Below are positions 1 through 12,299 of a DNA stretch of 64,000 nt, piece after piece. This DNA is from Serinus canaria (Eukaryota; Chordata; Aves; Passeriformes; Fringillidae), in contig NC_066323.1 in assembly GCF_022539315.1 (NCBI RefSeq), forward strand, positions 10,343,219 through 10,407,218, given 5' to 3'. The notes under the pieces were generated by a model. The model saw nothing but the letters and a program-made list of their open reading frames with translations, did no database searches and was not told the DNA's origin. The number at the start of each line of letters is the position of its first letter. Within the stretch, counting starts at the first letter, position 1. The position numbers were made by a program, and so were the translations under genes.

Positions 1-144
1 CTCCTTGGTTAGGCTGGGCTGTAGCTGGCTTTTTTATAGTCTTGTAATTCTTCACTGGGCAGCATGTGCTGGGTTTGACTCATCCCTGACTGTTCCTCTT
101 TCAGGAACAGGGCTCTGCTAGAATGATGGGGACAGAGAGGCACT

Positions 145-232
145 GATGGCTTCCTGATCCTCTCTTGACCAGCTGGGTGATCTCAAACAGGTCCTTTTCT
201 CCTCAGGACTCTGTTTTTTTGCATGCCTGAGG
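145..232 (+). repeat. MIR-like SINE core fragment (tentative)
   Basis: The stretch reads 'ttgaccagctgggtgatctc', then a C/T-rich run and 'cctcaggactctg'. This follows the order of the MIR core known from amniotes: an 'agctgtgtgacc' block, then 'aagtca..', then 'cctcagtttcctcatctg'. Many positions are changed, so it would be a very old copy. The match is from memory of the family consensus and is short. Chance resemblance is possible. Confidence 0.3.
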
Positions 233-245
233 TCACAAACAGATT

Positions 246-1290
246 GAAGGCTGAGTTGGTATGGAAGTTGCCCTTAGGCAAGCTGTTTACACAGTGTAGT
301 GGTAGTGTGGGAGCTGCCCTTCCCAAATCAGTCCAAAGCCACATGCTGCAAGTACTGATCACTTCAGGGGGCTGAAAGACACCCTCAGCACACACCAAAT
401 GGACAGGAGAAAGTGGTACCTTATGTGACACCTTAGAGGTACCTTTGACTGTGAATGGTGGCAATGGGGTGCAATCCTGCAAGCTTTCAAAGATCATCTG
501 AGCCTTTTGGATGAGAAAATGTGGAGAGCTCCAAGAGTGTTGGCAACCTGGGTTGTCTTTGTACCTTTGCAGCCCTTGGTCACTTAAAGCAAATTTCAAC
601 CATCAGAGTGTATGTGTCACTCTCCTGAGAGAGAGGCTGCCTGCACACAGTGCCCAGGAGCTCCCAGACATCCCTTTTCTCTGTCCCTCTCACTAAGGAG
701 AGATGCGTTGTCCCTGCTGTAGCTGTGTTTCTCTTGCCACAGTAGCAGGTGAGAGCGTATTGGAACACAGGCCCACAGGTGGCCACTCACAGCTTCTGCA
801 CCCAGCTTCAACCTTGTGTCAGGTAAAGAGGATGTTTCCCTGTGAAGTGGCTCACTGTCTTTCCTTTTCTGTCAGCAGAAATTCCACCAGGAATAGGCTG
901 AACCACACCAGCCTTGGTAGCTGCTCCCACCATTCCAGGATGAGTGTCTCTTCATCTCCCACACAGCTGGCCCATGTACCACTGTTGCTCAACCTCCTCC
1001 TTTCTGCTCTTTTGGCAATGATGTGGACAAAAACAGCCTATAAATCTGTTCAGATTGTGAGCTTCAGTGCCTGACTCTGGATCTCCAGTCTGTACTTGTA
1101 ATACCTGTAACTCCAATGTGGTTTGCCATCTAGGGGTGAGATGCTTTGGACTTTGAACTTTGCACCCCCAAAATACATTCAGCTGTTTGACAGAGATCTG
1201 AGGTTTTCTCTGAAACTTTATTATTGTTTTCACTGGATTTTTTTTTTTTTTTTACCTTCCAAATCCTATTTTTTTTCTCCTCTCCCCCAG
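246..1290. other. Unique non-coding stretch, pyrimidine tract at its end
   Basis: No gene, repeat or RNA is recognised here. Open frames up to 138 codons run on both strands but have no recognisable domain. The end holds a T16 run (1238-1253), followed by a long pyrimidine tract closing in CAG at 1288-1290. That is a textbook-looking splice acceptor, but no good donor follows in the frame that stays open up to 1493, so no exon is claimed. Confidence 0.5.
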
Positions 1291-1810
1291 AAGAGTATCC
1301 TCAGCAGCTAAAGGAGAAAGCTGGCTGGAGCATGCAGACTGTGAGCAGTGTTAGAGCTGCTGGGAGAGAGGAAGGGCAGCAGGAGAGCTGTGACCGAGCA
1401 CGTGGCTCCTGCCCTCAATTAGCCTGTGTGGCCATCACTGTTGAAATGAAAGCACAGCAGGTCTCCAAGGAGTTCTCTCATGGGTCTTGCTGAATTTATA
1501 AGCTGGGACCACAGTATAACTTAATTTCTTGAAATGTCAAGTGGCTTAAACTGGCTGCCTGCTTTATTGGTGTTGGGTTTGTTTTTTGGTTTTTTTTTAA
1601 ATGAACACATTGTACTTCCATTTCCTGCATTAAAAAAAAAAAAAAATCCTATCAGTGTTTCATGATTGCTTAATAAGAGAAATCAGTAAGCACATGGAAA
1701 GTTCACATCCTGCAGATGAATATAATGACTATAAGCTTTCTTCTGCGGTGCCAGGACTTGGTGGGTTTGTTTGGTTGTGGTTTGATTTATTTGTATTTTT
1801 ATCCTTCCAG

Positions 1811-1909
1811 CTGAGAACATTGATCTGAAACTGTATCCTGAAATGCTGAGACCATTGGTGAGCTGTAGGAGGCCTTCAGGAATTACCAGCTTTACTCCAG
1901 AAGGAAAAG
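1811..1909 (+). other. Candidate spliced exon, 99 bp (speculative)
   Basis: Seen: a pyrimidine-rich acceptor ending TTCCAG at 1810, a donor GAAAAG|GTAGGA at 1909/1910, and one reading frame open through all 99 bases. That frame enters with two bases and leaves with one (phase 1 in, phase 1 out). Its product begins ENIDLKLYPEMLRPL and ends SFTPEGK; I do not recognise the protein. The other two frames contain stops. A symmetric exon with one clean frame is suggestive, but no neighbouring exon could be tied to it, and a weaker donor lies inside at 1857. It could equally be chance or part of a non-coding RNA. Confidence 0.15.
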
Positions 1910-4900
1910 GTAGGATTTCCTGAATAAGCAAACTGGAAGAATGTATATCAAATTGGAAAAAGTTAACAATGTTGAGGACAAACCATTCATGCAGTCTTGT
2001 GATAGATTGTGGGTTTTGTTTGATTTTGCAAGAGAAGAGGGCTTATCTAATTGAATTGTGGGTGTGAGCTCTTAGGAAGGTGACAGTAAGGCTTGCAGGC
2101 AAGCCTGAAGCGTCCCAAATGGATTTGTTGTTATTTTTTATATCTATATTTCTAGACAAGCCTTTATGTCATTTCATAGGTGTGATTTCTGAGTCCTGTT
2201 AGCTTTTTATTCAAGATTGGTCTTTTATAATTCCTGTGTGAGCTAACACTCTTTTAGACCTGGAGATACTGTGTTTATAGGGAACCTGACAGAAAATTTA
2301 AAAAGCCTTTTCTTCATGTTAATTTTTATTACTAACTCTAATACTCCTCTCTGTAGAGCTTTCTCATTTCAAAGTGCTGTGCAGTCTATCAGCTAACTGC
2401 ACAGAGAGGTAAATAAAACTCCCTGCTATTAGTATGGCTTTTGAATTTTTTGCAAGTCTCTGAGTGTGGTGTTGAGCAGGGAGCCATGGAGAGACACCCA
2501 TTAGGAAATATTTGGCAGAAGGACTGACTGACAATTTAGACTGTCTGAACACAGGCTTGGAAGGCAAATCTTGTGCTGTGACTGTTTGCTTTCCAAACAT
2601 CTCTTGCAATTTCTGTCTTTTCCCAGCTCTGTTTCATGGTTCTCATCTCCTTTCTTCACATAAGACCATGGTTTCCTGGGCTCTGGGGGAGAAAAGAGCT
2701 AGCCAGCAATTGTAATGGAAACCCTTGCCTGATTAGGTGTCAGAAACTTATTGAAAATAATGCAATTTTTATGTCACTTCCTATATTTTAGAACCCAAGG
2801 CCCAGTCAGAGAGAAATTGGTCAAGCAAAAATAAAAAACCCAAAACATAATGAGCATTTTAATCCTTAAATGATAATTACCTGGTCTGGAGCTGAGGAGT
2901 GCATCAGCTTTTTTGAGCAGGAGCAAAGCCCATTTTTCTCATCACACCACAGACACAGGCATATTCTTGGATTTGGTTCCTCCCCATCTTAGTGCCTTAT
3001 ATATCCCATATGCAGGAGTGTCCTCTGATTACACAGCAATGCTTTGCCTCCCGAAATATTGGAGAATATTAAGATGCTAATATTATGATATTATGAATAT
3101 TATGATTTATTAAGAGGTAAATGAACGTTGGGGTGGGGTACTGCCTGCTGCAGAGGGAAGATTTGTTAATTTTTTGTTGTTGGGTCCTGGTGTCATCCCT
3201 TTGTGTGTTTGTGTGTGCACTCCTGGATGTAGAAAATGCTGATGTTTAATCACATTCCAAAGAAGGCAATTTGAGATGATTTTAAAAAGTGTTCTCTTTA
3301 CTAATTTTTAGGGAGTATAATTACAAGCAGGTGCTTCTAGCATGGCAAAGCTTAGACAAGGAGAGATGAAAGAAAAAATTCTGGGTTTGATACCCCAGAA
3401 TTTTGGGCATAGTCATGTGCCTGTTTTGCCATTGTCCTCTGGCTGTTCAGAGACTTTTTGACTCAAGGGGAGACTCTTTCTACTGCCATAGAGGGTGAAG
3501 GATGCAGTGACTGATGGTTTCATGCCTGGCCAGTGTGAAGGCAATGGGTTGTAAATCCGTGTGCTTCCTTACCAATATGGCCATCATTTTGCATTAATCT
3601 GGCCACTCTCACTACCCAAATTTCTGTTACAACTTTATTACAGTCTACCCAAAGCAAGGAAAAAGAGCAGTTTTGCCCTTCACAGATAAACCATTTCCTT
3701 GGGAGCCTAGCCCCACTGTCATCCTCTGCTCCAAAAGAGTTGGAAGCAGCTCTCAGCAGGAGAAGCCAGCTGAGGTCACCCACGAGCATTGCAAGAGGCT
3801 CCCCTGTCTCCTCACCCCAAGGGGCTGAGATATTTAGACAGCTGCCTCACTGTGAATGGGACTCTCTGGCAAAAGAATTAAGCAAAGATTAAAATCAGTT
3901 TTAGCTGTTAAATGTGTGCTTTGCACAGCATTAAGCAACTAAAAGGCTAATTATCTTTGAACTTATGCACGTGGTTTTAGATGTGATCCACACAAGTTGC
4001 TATTTTTTTTTTTTTTTTGTCTACAAGGAGCTGAAAATCAGGATAAAAATGAGATGCTGGTGTCAGAAAGGGTACAGCTTTGTGAGTAGGCTGGAGGCAG
4101 TGCCTGGTCTTCAGGGAAATAGGGCACCTACAGAATGAGAAAAGGTTAAAAAAATTACTTTAACACTTGTCATTTAAACTCTCCTGTTTAATGGAAGTTC
4201 ATGCTCTTGATTAAGGAAATGCAAGTGCGCATGAAGGTAGGAAAATGAGACTGCTCAGAGAGAAAGCCAAGCTCCTAGCTGGAGGGAAAATTTACTCTGG
4301 ATGCTGATGCTTGGGGCACAGAGAGTGCAATCTGGGAGGTGAAGAGCGCTGCAAGACCCTCATAGATCACTGCAGAGCAAATCAGATTGAGTTTTAGAAA
4401 GTGCTGCAGGGTGATAAGGAGGAATTTGATGCTGAGTTGCAATAAAATAGGGAGAGGAGTTCCATGCCCCTCTGCAGCCTGGGTGCTTTGGAAAGCTGCT
4501 CAAAGCTCAAGAAGGCCACGTCAATGAAAATACAGACAATGGGAGGAGGTAACATGGTTGATAAAATGTTGGTGCCATTTAAAAACCCTTTAGGGAAGCA
4601 AGTAAGCATTGCCAAATGGTAATCAAAAATTCTGGATCTTCCCATCCAGTACGAGCCAAATCATTACATAAGACACATTTTTTCAGTTTGGTTGTTTTTT
4701 GTTTTTGGTTTTTTGGTTTTTTTTAACCTTCAGATTACCCTTAAATTATATTTCAAACTTCTTTCTTAACCACAAAGGATGAAATTATTACCGAAATGGG
4801 TCCAGGGATCAAAAGTGAATTTTTCATGTAGCCACTGAAGGAGGACTGATTGGAAGCCTTTCACACAGTTGAAGAATTCCTCTTGCTCCCCTTGAGCAGC

Positions 4901-5480
4901 TCTCTCCTTTCCTAAACACCCCAGCTCATGTGTTTGCTGGAAATGGTGTTTCTCAGGTTTCTTTTCCCTGGACTCTGTAATCTGTCCACATCTTTTTTGA
5001 AGGGTGAGTGATGCTACAGGGAGTCTACCAGTTGAAAGCTTACCTGTGCTGAGCAGGCAGGAATGATGCCTTTACAAGCATAGCATCTTTCACTGATTTT
5101 TACTAAATTAAACCTCCCCACCCCCAATTTTCACAAGTTATCGAGATGATTTTGATTTTTGATCTGCTCTTCTGTATAAAGTTAGCTCATCTTAGCTTTT
5201 TTTTTTTTTTTTTTTTTGCCTGCAGAAGTGGCACATATATTGTCAATTAATTAATGTGATTTTCTTTATGGAGCTAATTTCTGGGTTTAAGGCTGTCAAG
5301 CAGAACACCCAAGATGATGTGACTTATGAAATGCTTATCAGGTGTACCAGCTACAACACTTTTGCTCTGTTTAGGAGATTTATGGCTATTTTTCTCCTAT
5401 TCTTTCTGTTTCACGAAAGCATGTCATGGTGGGGTGGGGAGGGGAAAGCTGGTAGCAAGTAGTTAAAGAGCTGTCTTGGG
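1910..5480. other. Unique non-coding DNA with homopolymer tracts
   Basis: No coding or RNA gene is seen. Low-complexity pieces are a T16 run at 4003-4018, a T/G tract at 4686-4727, and a T21 run at 5197-5217 followed by GCCTGCAG. The AT-rich part around 3050-3110 repeats ATTATGATATTATGAATATTATG-like units. Everything else reads as single-copy sequence. Confidence 0.5.
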
Positions 5481-5488
5481 TCCAGAGT

Positions 5489-5528
5489 TCAGACCATCTG
5501 ACATCAGCTCAGACCTTCTGGCATCATG
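5489..5528 (+). repeat. Imperfect tandem duplication, 20 bp x 2
   Basis: Two adjacent 20-base units, 5489-5508 and 5509-5528, both begin TCAGACC and both carry CATCTG/CTTCTG followed by a CATCA core. They differ at a few positions. This is a small local slippage or duplication product with no implied function. Confidence 0.5.
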
Positions 5529-5529
5529 T

Positions 5530-6259
5530 ACAGGTAGAGTCCCAACCTGACCTGTCACAACCCTCAGCAGCTTGTCACACCTCTGTTTTGTCACATGTAA
5601 GGTGTGGATCAATAAGGTTAGTTCTGTTAGCAGTGGTGGAGGTTCCTGCACTGATGGCAAAGAACCAATGCTATGAAAAGGCCAGATTCAAGAAAATGTC
5701 AACAAGAACTTTTTGCTTCAGTGATGGGCCAGGCATGAATATGATTTATGGAGTGAAAGGTATGGACTATGCATTTGAGAAACCCATTAAGGGTTAGTAA
5801 CATGCCTTAACAGAAGAAAGATCTCCAGCTCCAGCAGCTTTGATTTGGAAGTATCACGGGAAAACCAATTTCTCCTAGCAGTTTAACAATGCAAATAGGT
5901 TCTAAGGTGATGATGAGGACATGAATATATTAGCCAGAGCAGAACTGAACTGCAGCAAAGCATTGGTGTGGCAAGGTTCACAAAAGGCAGCTTTGAATGG
6001 CAAACACCATTTTGGGCAAGAGGTTTCCAATTTGAGCCAGCCAGGAGAGGTTAGAGATCCATACAGGACATGTTCCTGATGATTCCACTGCTCTGTCCTT
6101 AATTCCATGGCTCTGCTGGTTGCCTACCACCTCAGAGAGGTGCTGCAGGCAATTTCTAGTGGGCTTATGTCATTGGTCAGAGATCTCTGTGTATGTAAAA
6201 TCAGGGAGAGACCCATACCATCCCTGCACAACTGATGTTTGTAGATGATGGGTGAGGCA
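5530..6259. other. Unique non-coding DNA
   Basis: No gene or identifiable repeat. Short open frames on both strands lack any family resemblance. A C-box-like GTGATGA near 5908 has no properly placed partner D box, so no snoRNA is called. Confidence 0.45.
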
Positions 6260-6428
6260 GTGATGTCTCAGGGAGCTACACTGCCTTGGGCTATGATCTC
6301 ATAAGTTAAGCAGGGTTGGGCCTGTTTGTTTTTGGATGGGGACTTAGAAGAAGTTGATTGCTACAGTCAATTTGACTTGGTAATTCAGAAGGTGGTGCTC
6401 TTCCCCCTAGGTAGCTCAGGCTGACATG
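6260..6428 (+). repeat. 5S-rRNA-derived SINE relic (SINE3/AmnSINE-like)
   Basis: The left part matches the pol III internal control region of vertebrate 5S rRNA in the right order and spacing. A box A-like AAGTTAAGCAGGG lies at 6303-6315 (5S: AAGCTAAGCAGGG), the intermediate element GGTTGGGCC at 6314-6322 (5S: GGTCGGGCC), and a box C-like TTGGATGGGGACT at 6332-6344. A GCTACA at 6274-6279 fits the 5S start. Downstream, unlike a 5S gene, the sequence runs into a body containing 'ggtaattcagaaggtggtgctcttcccc', as in 5S-headed SINEs of sauropsids. Known: 5S-derived SINEs (SINE3 class, including AmnSINE1) are old in amniotes. Inference: this is such a relic, diverged and inactive. It is not a functional 5S gene because the 5S 3' third is missing. 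Confidence 0.75.
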
Positions 6429-9400
6429 CCAGAATTATTAGGCTCACCACAACTCCTAACCTTTTGGAAAAAATGTAAACCCAACATCCTCACCCTTCCA
6501 GAATGAACATCATGGGACTCCTGCTCTAACCCCAAAGTCCCAACCAAATTCCATCTCAAAGGAACCACACCCTGCAGATGGAGATCCACCCATGCCCTTC
6601 CAGGAGGATTCAGTAAACTTTGCTTTCCCTGCTGGGTTGCATGGTACCTCCAGCTGAACTGCTGCAGAGCTCAGGAGAGATGGCTGCAGTACTTCTGGGG
6701 CAGGCAGCAAATGCCCTCTCAATTAACCTGTGCAAGTGTCCTCACTGTAAAGGCACTGTTTAAATTGAAGTGTTTTCCCACCAGTAGGGATTTGGGCAGA
6801 TACCTGTTGATAGTTGGTGATACCTGAGTAATGGCCTTCTTGTACTGAATGTAGCAGCTAGTGCCTCTGTTTTGCCTTTGTCTCTTCCCACTGCAGCACA
6901 GTGCCAGGCTCTCACAGCACAGGCACACTCTGCTGCCCACTGCCCTCTCAGAGGGACAAAAAAAAAAAATTCTTAGCTGTTTTGCACATCTCTTAATATT
7001 CCAATGTGGCTACTTGGGCCAAATTCTAAAGTGAGGTAAGTTATTTAACACCATGTAGGTGTAAAGTGCTGCAATTTTCTGTTCTGAGTGGGTGGTAAGC
7101 TAGGGGTGCAGCAGGAAAAGCAGCAAAGAGGATGGCATTAGATAACATGCTCTGTGTGCCGAGGACTGCTGGGAAGGGAGCTCTGGTTGCTTTGGCCATG
7201 TCTAAAGGCAGATTTGCTCAGTATTTGTTTGTTTTCTAAGCTGTGAATGTGCTTGTGTGCATTCTTCTCTTTTGGTTTAGCTTAAACATTTCCTAATCCT
7301 GTTAGCAGAGATAAATCTCCCTGAACCACAAGTAAGTGTCTGCACGGGAGTTTGCACGAGCTGAATTAATTCTGCATGAAATCATGCAGGGGTGCCCTTG
7401 TGTGGGTAAACACAACCTCATGTTCCTTCCAGCATCCTTGGCTTTCCCTGCCATGCTTTCCCTGCCTGCTCTCCCCTCTTGGCAGGGGAGGTCACATTGA
7501 AGCATCTCATGCTCAATTTCCACAGGAAAATAAGCAAATCCCCCTTCACCACCAGGAAAAGGGCAGAGTGAACCCAAACTAGGCTCTCTGTGTAAGGTCT
7601 GTCAAGAAAAGACGACTCTCTAGAGGGCTGTGTGCCAGCAGGACCATGTCCCTGACCTAGTGACATGCAGAAGGAGGGGTGCTCCCAGTATTAGCCCCAC
7701 TGCTCTGTCCTGGCACAGCACAGTGGGAGAGGTAGCTGGGCTTAGCTCAAGATTTTGCATATTCTTTACCATGCATGTCCCGTCTTGACAGTATTTATGC
7801 AAATTTTTAAATAGAGGAAAAAGCTGTCACGTAAAACAAAAAAAATCATCCGAAGGCCAAATATGTAGGTTGGTTGGCTTCTGCGTTTTCTTCTTTTTTT
7901 TCTTTTTTTCCCAATTAAAAATAAGGTAACCTATAAAACGACAATCTAGTTTAATATCCTGATTACATGTTCCAGAGAGTAGCTGAGTCACACCATTTTC
8001 ACTGTGCTTTGTACCCCTGCGGGCGATGTAAAAGCTCCATTTTTGGAATATTCTGAGGTCCACCCCAGTCAGATGTGCCAGGTGAGAGTTCCAAGGTGCA
8101 GGATTGTGCGTAGTGAAAGTGAATTCTCACAGGATACAATTGCTGTCAGGACAGGACCCACAGGTCAATATTGAGGTAATTGGTTTAGGAGGTCCTTCCT
8201 TGCAATCCATGTCACCTTTTTGAGTGGAAACACACCTGAAGTCAAAAGGAATTCCCAATGCATTGCCTCGTTCTTAATTTTGTTTCTAGTTGGTGGAACG
8301 CCATTGAGTTTTATTCCCACCTAATGCTAAGATCCAGCACCTTTAATTGTCATCAAAAAACACTTATAAGGAGCAACAAAAGGAGCTGCTGGAGGATGTC
8401 TCTTCTTCAGCACTGGAAGAACTGATGCATGTTCTCATGTCATGAATAGCCAGTTCTCATCAGCATGGACACTTCTTATGCAGGTAGGGGTCTTCTGGCT
8501 TGTTGGGACTATTTCACCTAGGTATTTTTGCAGAGATAGCTAGGAAGATGCTTACTGGTTAATACCAACTGTGATAATGTGTTTTGTGACACAGATTCTC
8601 GATTGCTAAGAGCCAGAGTAAACCAGACTTGCCTCTCAGGATCTGCATACCACAACAGTCCAGAGATCACCGTTGTGGAGATTTCTTTTGATGAGAAGAC
8701 TCAAGGTCACAGTTAAGGTACAGCTGTCCAATAATTTATTGCTGATCAACTCACACCTCCTGTTATGAGCCAGAGTGCCAAACCTGACTTTCATACAACT
8801 AAGAGCATCTTCACTGAGGGTTGTCACTACCCAGCTCATGTACAAGTGCCTTCATCTCTGGGGCATCACTTGTGAGCCTATTCCACCATTACAGGATCAT
8901 GGAACACAAGGCTGAATGTTATCTTCCCTTTAGAGCACTTTGTACCCAATAGGAAGGGGCTAGAAAAGGGATTCTCCTTCGGGCTATAGATCCCCCACCT
9001 GCTGTATCTCCATACCCCTCCCAGTGTGGTGAGCTCCAGGCACTTGGCAGATCTCAGCCCTTTTTCCACTAGAATCGCAGTTTCCTCCTTGGGCTGTGTC
9101 TAAATTTCCTTGGCATGGGGGTAAGGGCTGACTCTACCATCACTCCAGGGAATGCAGGAGCATACAATTATTACCTTTCAGATTTGCTCTACAGATATGC
9201 TTGGAAACCTCCATACTTTCCTTCCTTAAAAACACATGTCTCTAGCTGCTGCATTTGGAAGCTGTGGGTCTCTGACTCTCATGGTTTGCCTGTTCAGGGT
9301 GACAAATACAGATATAACCTTTACCTAGTAACTAGTGAAATTGCTTTTCCCAGCACAGGGGGACACCTGCATGCCATTAGCATTAGAGATTTCAGGTTCC

Positions 9401-11269
9401 AGACCAGCTGCTGACTTCAATGACTCTATTGTAGCATTATTTGAAATATTGTCCATTGGATTTTTTCCTTGAAAGTTGTCAGCTGAAACTTCTCTTTTGT
9501 TTAATGCCTAGAAGTTTTCCTTTACCTGATTTTCTGTCTTTCTCTCTTGAAACATATGTATGCATGAAAAAATTTGACTTCTGGAAGTCTGGATACTTTC
9601 CTACTGCATTTAATAGTACTGAGGACATGAAATACTGTGCTGAGTCCTCTGGGAAACCTACAATTAGTGGGATGAAAATACCCTCTGTAAGTGATTGAGC
9701 TCATGAAACAGTGTGAGTAATTAAAATGCTGCGCAGGACAGAGCTGAAAATCCTTACAGGATTATCAGTGAGACATTGTTTAAAAGATGTCCTTGGGCTG
9801 GACAGTGGCAGCAGCACTGAGTGCAGGCATTACTCAGAGCTCCTGCTGAGAATGGAAGGTGGCAGGTACCATGTGCAGTACCTGGTTAGTCTTCTGTTTT
9901 CCTCTATTTTTATCCTTGCTGTTCCAGCTGAGAGGAGCTCTTCATAGCTTATTTATTTCATCCCAGGAGCTCTGCAGTTGATTGATTGATTGGATGTTGG
10001 AGGATTTTTGTTCATTTGTTTGATTGTTGTGGTTTGTTTTTTAACAAATGATGGCTTTTAATGATGGTTGGGAATGTAGAGCCAGGAAAGGGACAGCTTT
10101 GAAAAGTTCTCTGTACATCTACTTGTGTGGTGGTCTTAGTGCATGTGTATGTATGATCTTACCCTAGGACTGGCACCAAAGGGCTGCCCACAGACCTGGT
10201 TCAACATTTAACACCCAGCTGCAGTTTCTGTGCCTTCCATGCAGTTTCCAAAGGCATTTTAGTGCCTGAAGATGCCTACAGAGCTTTCAAAGGGCCTTAG
10301 CTCATTGGATACCCAAATTGCTGTGACTTTGATGGGAGTGATATGTCTAACTTTATTAGGATCCTTTGAAAATTCCTCTAGGAATCCATTTGCCATGCAC
10401 CCAAAATCCTTACAACGTATGATCAGGGTTCATTTTTTGTTCTGCAGGTTTTGTGCCTGGAGCTGCACTTCCCACCATTGCAAGTCCTGCCTAGCTTGCA
10501 CAGAACAGCTTCAGAAATGGCCGAGGCTACAAGGTGCTCACACACTGTGGTGACCAGCTGGACAGGGTTGAAAAGGACAGTGACAACTTATGCAAGTGAG
10601 CTGTGGGTAATTTACTTTGTAAGATGTTTAAAACTCACCATTGTTTTGGGCTCGTGAGTGGAAGTTTATTGTGATAAATATTTTGGAGGGTAAGGTCGCA
10701 TTTTTGTTTCCTGGGTGAAAAGTGAGGCCAGATAAATACAGAAATAGAGTTACAAGCACAGTTTGCAGATGCCTGGATCCTTTCAGGTGTGGGGTGGCAT
10801 GAGTGACCTGGTGGGCTGGAGGAAAGGTGTGAAAGGGGAAATGATTTACACACAGTAGGCCTCGAATGAATTTGAGCTGAACAACTTTGCAGGGAGGACA
10901 GGAATAGGAGAAAGGGAAAAAGAAATTTCCTTGGTTGGGTGAGGGTGATGAGCCTGGAGGAACTGGTGTGAAGATGTGTGTGAGTGGGTCAGACCTGAGC
11001 CGTGCATGAGGGCAAGGGGGAGCTGCCTTGGGTACAGAACAGGTTAAACAAGGACATATGGCAAAGAGGTAGGAAAGGGAGAGGGAGCTGAAGGCTGGGA
11101 ATGTGGAAGGTGAGTCCAGCATGACAATGGGGTGAGATGGCAGGCAGGCCTTTCCTTTTCCAGAGGCACTTGCTTATGAATACCCATTATGTCTGTTTTC
11201 ATCTCTCTTCAAGAAAGCTTTCCAAAAGCATGAATAATACCTTATTAGGTAAAGGGTAAAGCCCCTCCT
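6429..11269. other. Unique non-coding DNA
   Basis: About 4.8 kb with no gene, RNA gene or recognisable repeat beyond short low-complexity pieces: an A-run at 6959-6969, a T-rich tract at 7890-7910, and three ATTG units near 9980. Open frames reach 164 codons (minus strand, 10628-11122), but their proline- and serine-rich or random-looking products show no domain. Confidence 0.5.
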
Positions 11270-11480
11270 TTTTATCCTGTTTAATTCATATTTCCTCTGC
11301 TTTGGTGGCTGCCTTGTAGAAGGTGCTGTTAGAAGTGCAATTATCATTCTTCCTGGTTGGGCGGTATGAAGGGCGTCGCCTCTCTCAGCATCTCCTGGAG
11401 GCTTATTACTCAAGAGAGAGGAGCTGTGCATGAGAAGCCAAATTAAACTGAGCAAAGTGGAGGCTGTTGCCACTGCAGGG
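11270..11480. promoter_or_regulatory. Candidate conserved non-coding element
   Basis: This segment has the look of deeply conserved vertebrate regulatory DNA: no repeats, balanced composition, TAAT/ATTA-type homeodomain cores (TTAATTCATA near 11281, AAATTAAACTG near 11441) and a small palindromic GGCG..CGCC motif with two CpGs near 11370. The call rests on texture alone, with no alignment behind it. If it is an enhancer, its target gene is outside what can be identified here. Confidence 0.25.
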
Positions 11481-12299
11481 ATGGAACAGATTGTTTTGCT
11501 GAAGACCAGATCAAGAGCTGGTCTAGGGGACAATGCAGCTGGAAGCCTGCAATGTGGAGAGTTTGTGCCGCGGAGTTGAAATGCAGAACACTGTGCGTCT
11601 TTGTGGCTTAGCCTGCTTCTCTCCCTTTTGTCCACTGCTTTACGGATGTGTGTTGCTGGCTGTCCTCTGCTTGACAGCAGAATATTGTCCTGCACAGACT
11701 TCAAGGCAAGAAATTGTAAAATTCTGATCCCCACCTCTGATCCTCTTCAGGATCTTGACCTTTGCTTCCTAGAGAGCTACCCAGACTTAGTTTAAAGATC
11801 CCAAGTCATAGAAAATGCAATGCATTCTTCAAAGAACCACCTTCTCCCTTCCTTTTTTAAAAAGCATCACTTTTCTCAGATGAATTAATCTGTTTTTTAG
11901 CTGTCTTTTACCATTGCATCACCGCTGTTTTCCCTCTGCTTTTTGGCAAGAGTGCCATACACACCACTCAGTGGTCAGCTTTGAGGGGCAAACAGTGTCT
12001 CCATCTCTGTTTGCCAGGATTCCAGATGTCTCTGAAGCTTTCTGAGCACCAGGCAACAAACAGTTAAGGCAGTTGAGCCACAGGTCTCAGAACATTTTGC
12101 TAGGGAGCCAGGTGAGCAAAGAACAGATAAAGGCAGCACCTGCCTATGGGTTTGGAACAGCCTGGGGCCATGGATAGAATGTAAATACACTCTGAAAATC
12201 TTATTGTCTGACACTCTGCCAGCGTCTTCTGGGCTCTTGTCATGGAAAATATTTCAGCTGAGGTCATTCAGTCAGCAAAAAACCAGGATTTAATACCCT
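11481..12299. other. Unique non-coding DNA
   Basis: Nothing is recognised. Frames of about 60-80 codons occur but carry no motif. The segment lies between two element-like blocks and may be ordinary spacer. Confidence 0.45.

Noticed and set aside
698..748. 51-base exon-like segment with donor CAG|GTGAGA (..MRCPCCSCVSLATVA..)
   Set aside because: Very short, the acceptor is mediocre, and there is no partner exon or recognisable protein.
1291..1496. Possible exon after a strong acceptor at 1290 (EEYPQQLKEKAGW..)
   Set aside because: No acceptable donor lies in the open frame and no poly(A) signal follows closely. The acceptor alone is a common coincidence after T-runs.
5900..5960. C/D-box snoRNA-like GTGATGA..CTGA
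   Set aside because: The spacing is far too short and there is no terminal stem or guide box.
6271..6344. Functional 5S rRNA gene
   Set aside because: The 5S 3' third and a T-run terminator are missing, substitutions fall in the control region, and a SINE-like body follows.
10628..11122. 164-codon minus-strand frame
   Set aside because: Serine/proline-rich translation of purine-rich plus-strand DNA, with no recognisable family.
11174..11734. 186-codon minus-strand frame
   Set aside because: It overlaps a candidate conserved non-coding element and has no domain. Its length is within chance for 64 kb in six frames.
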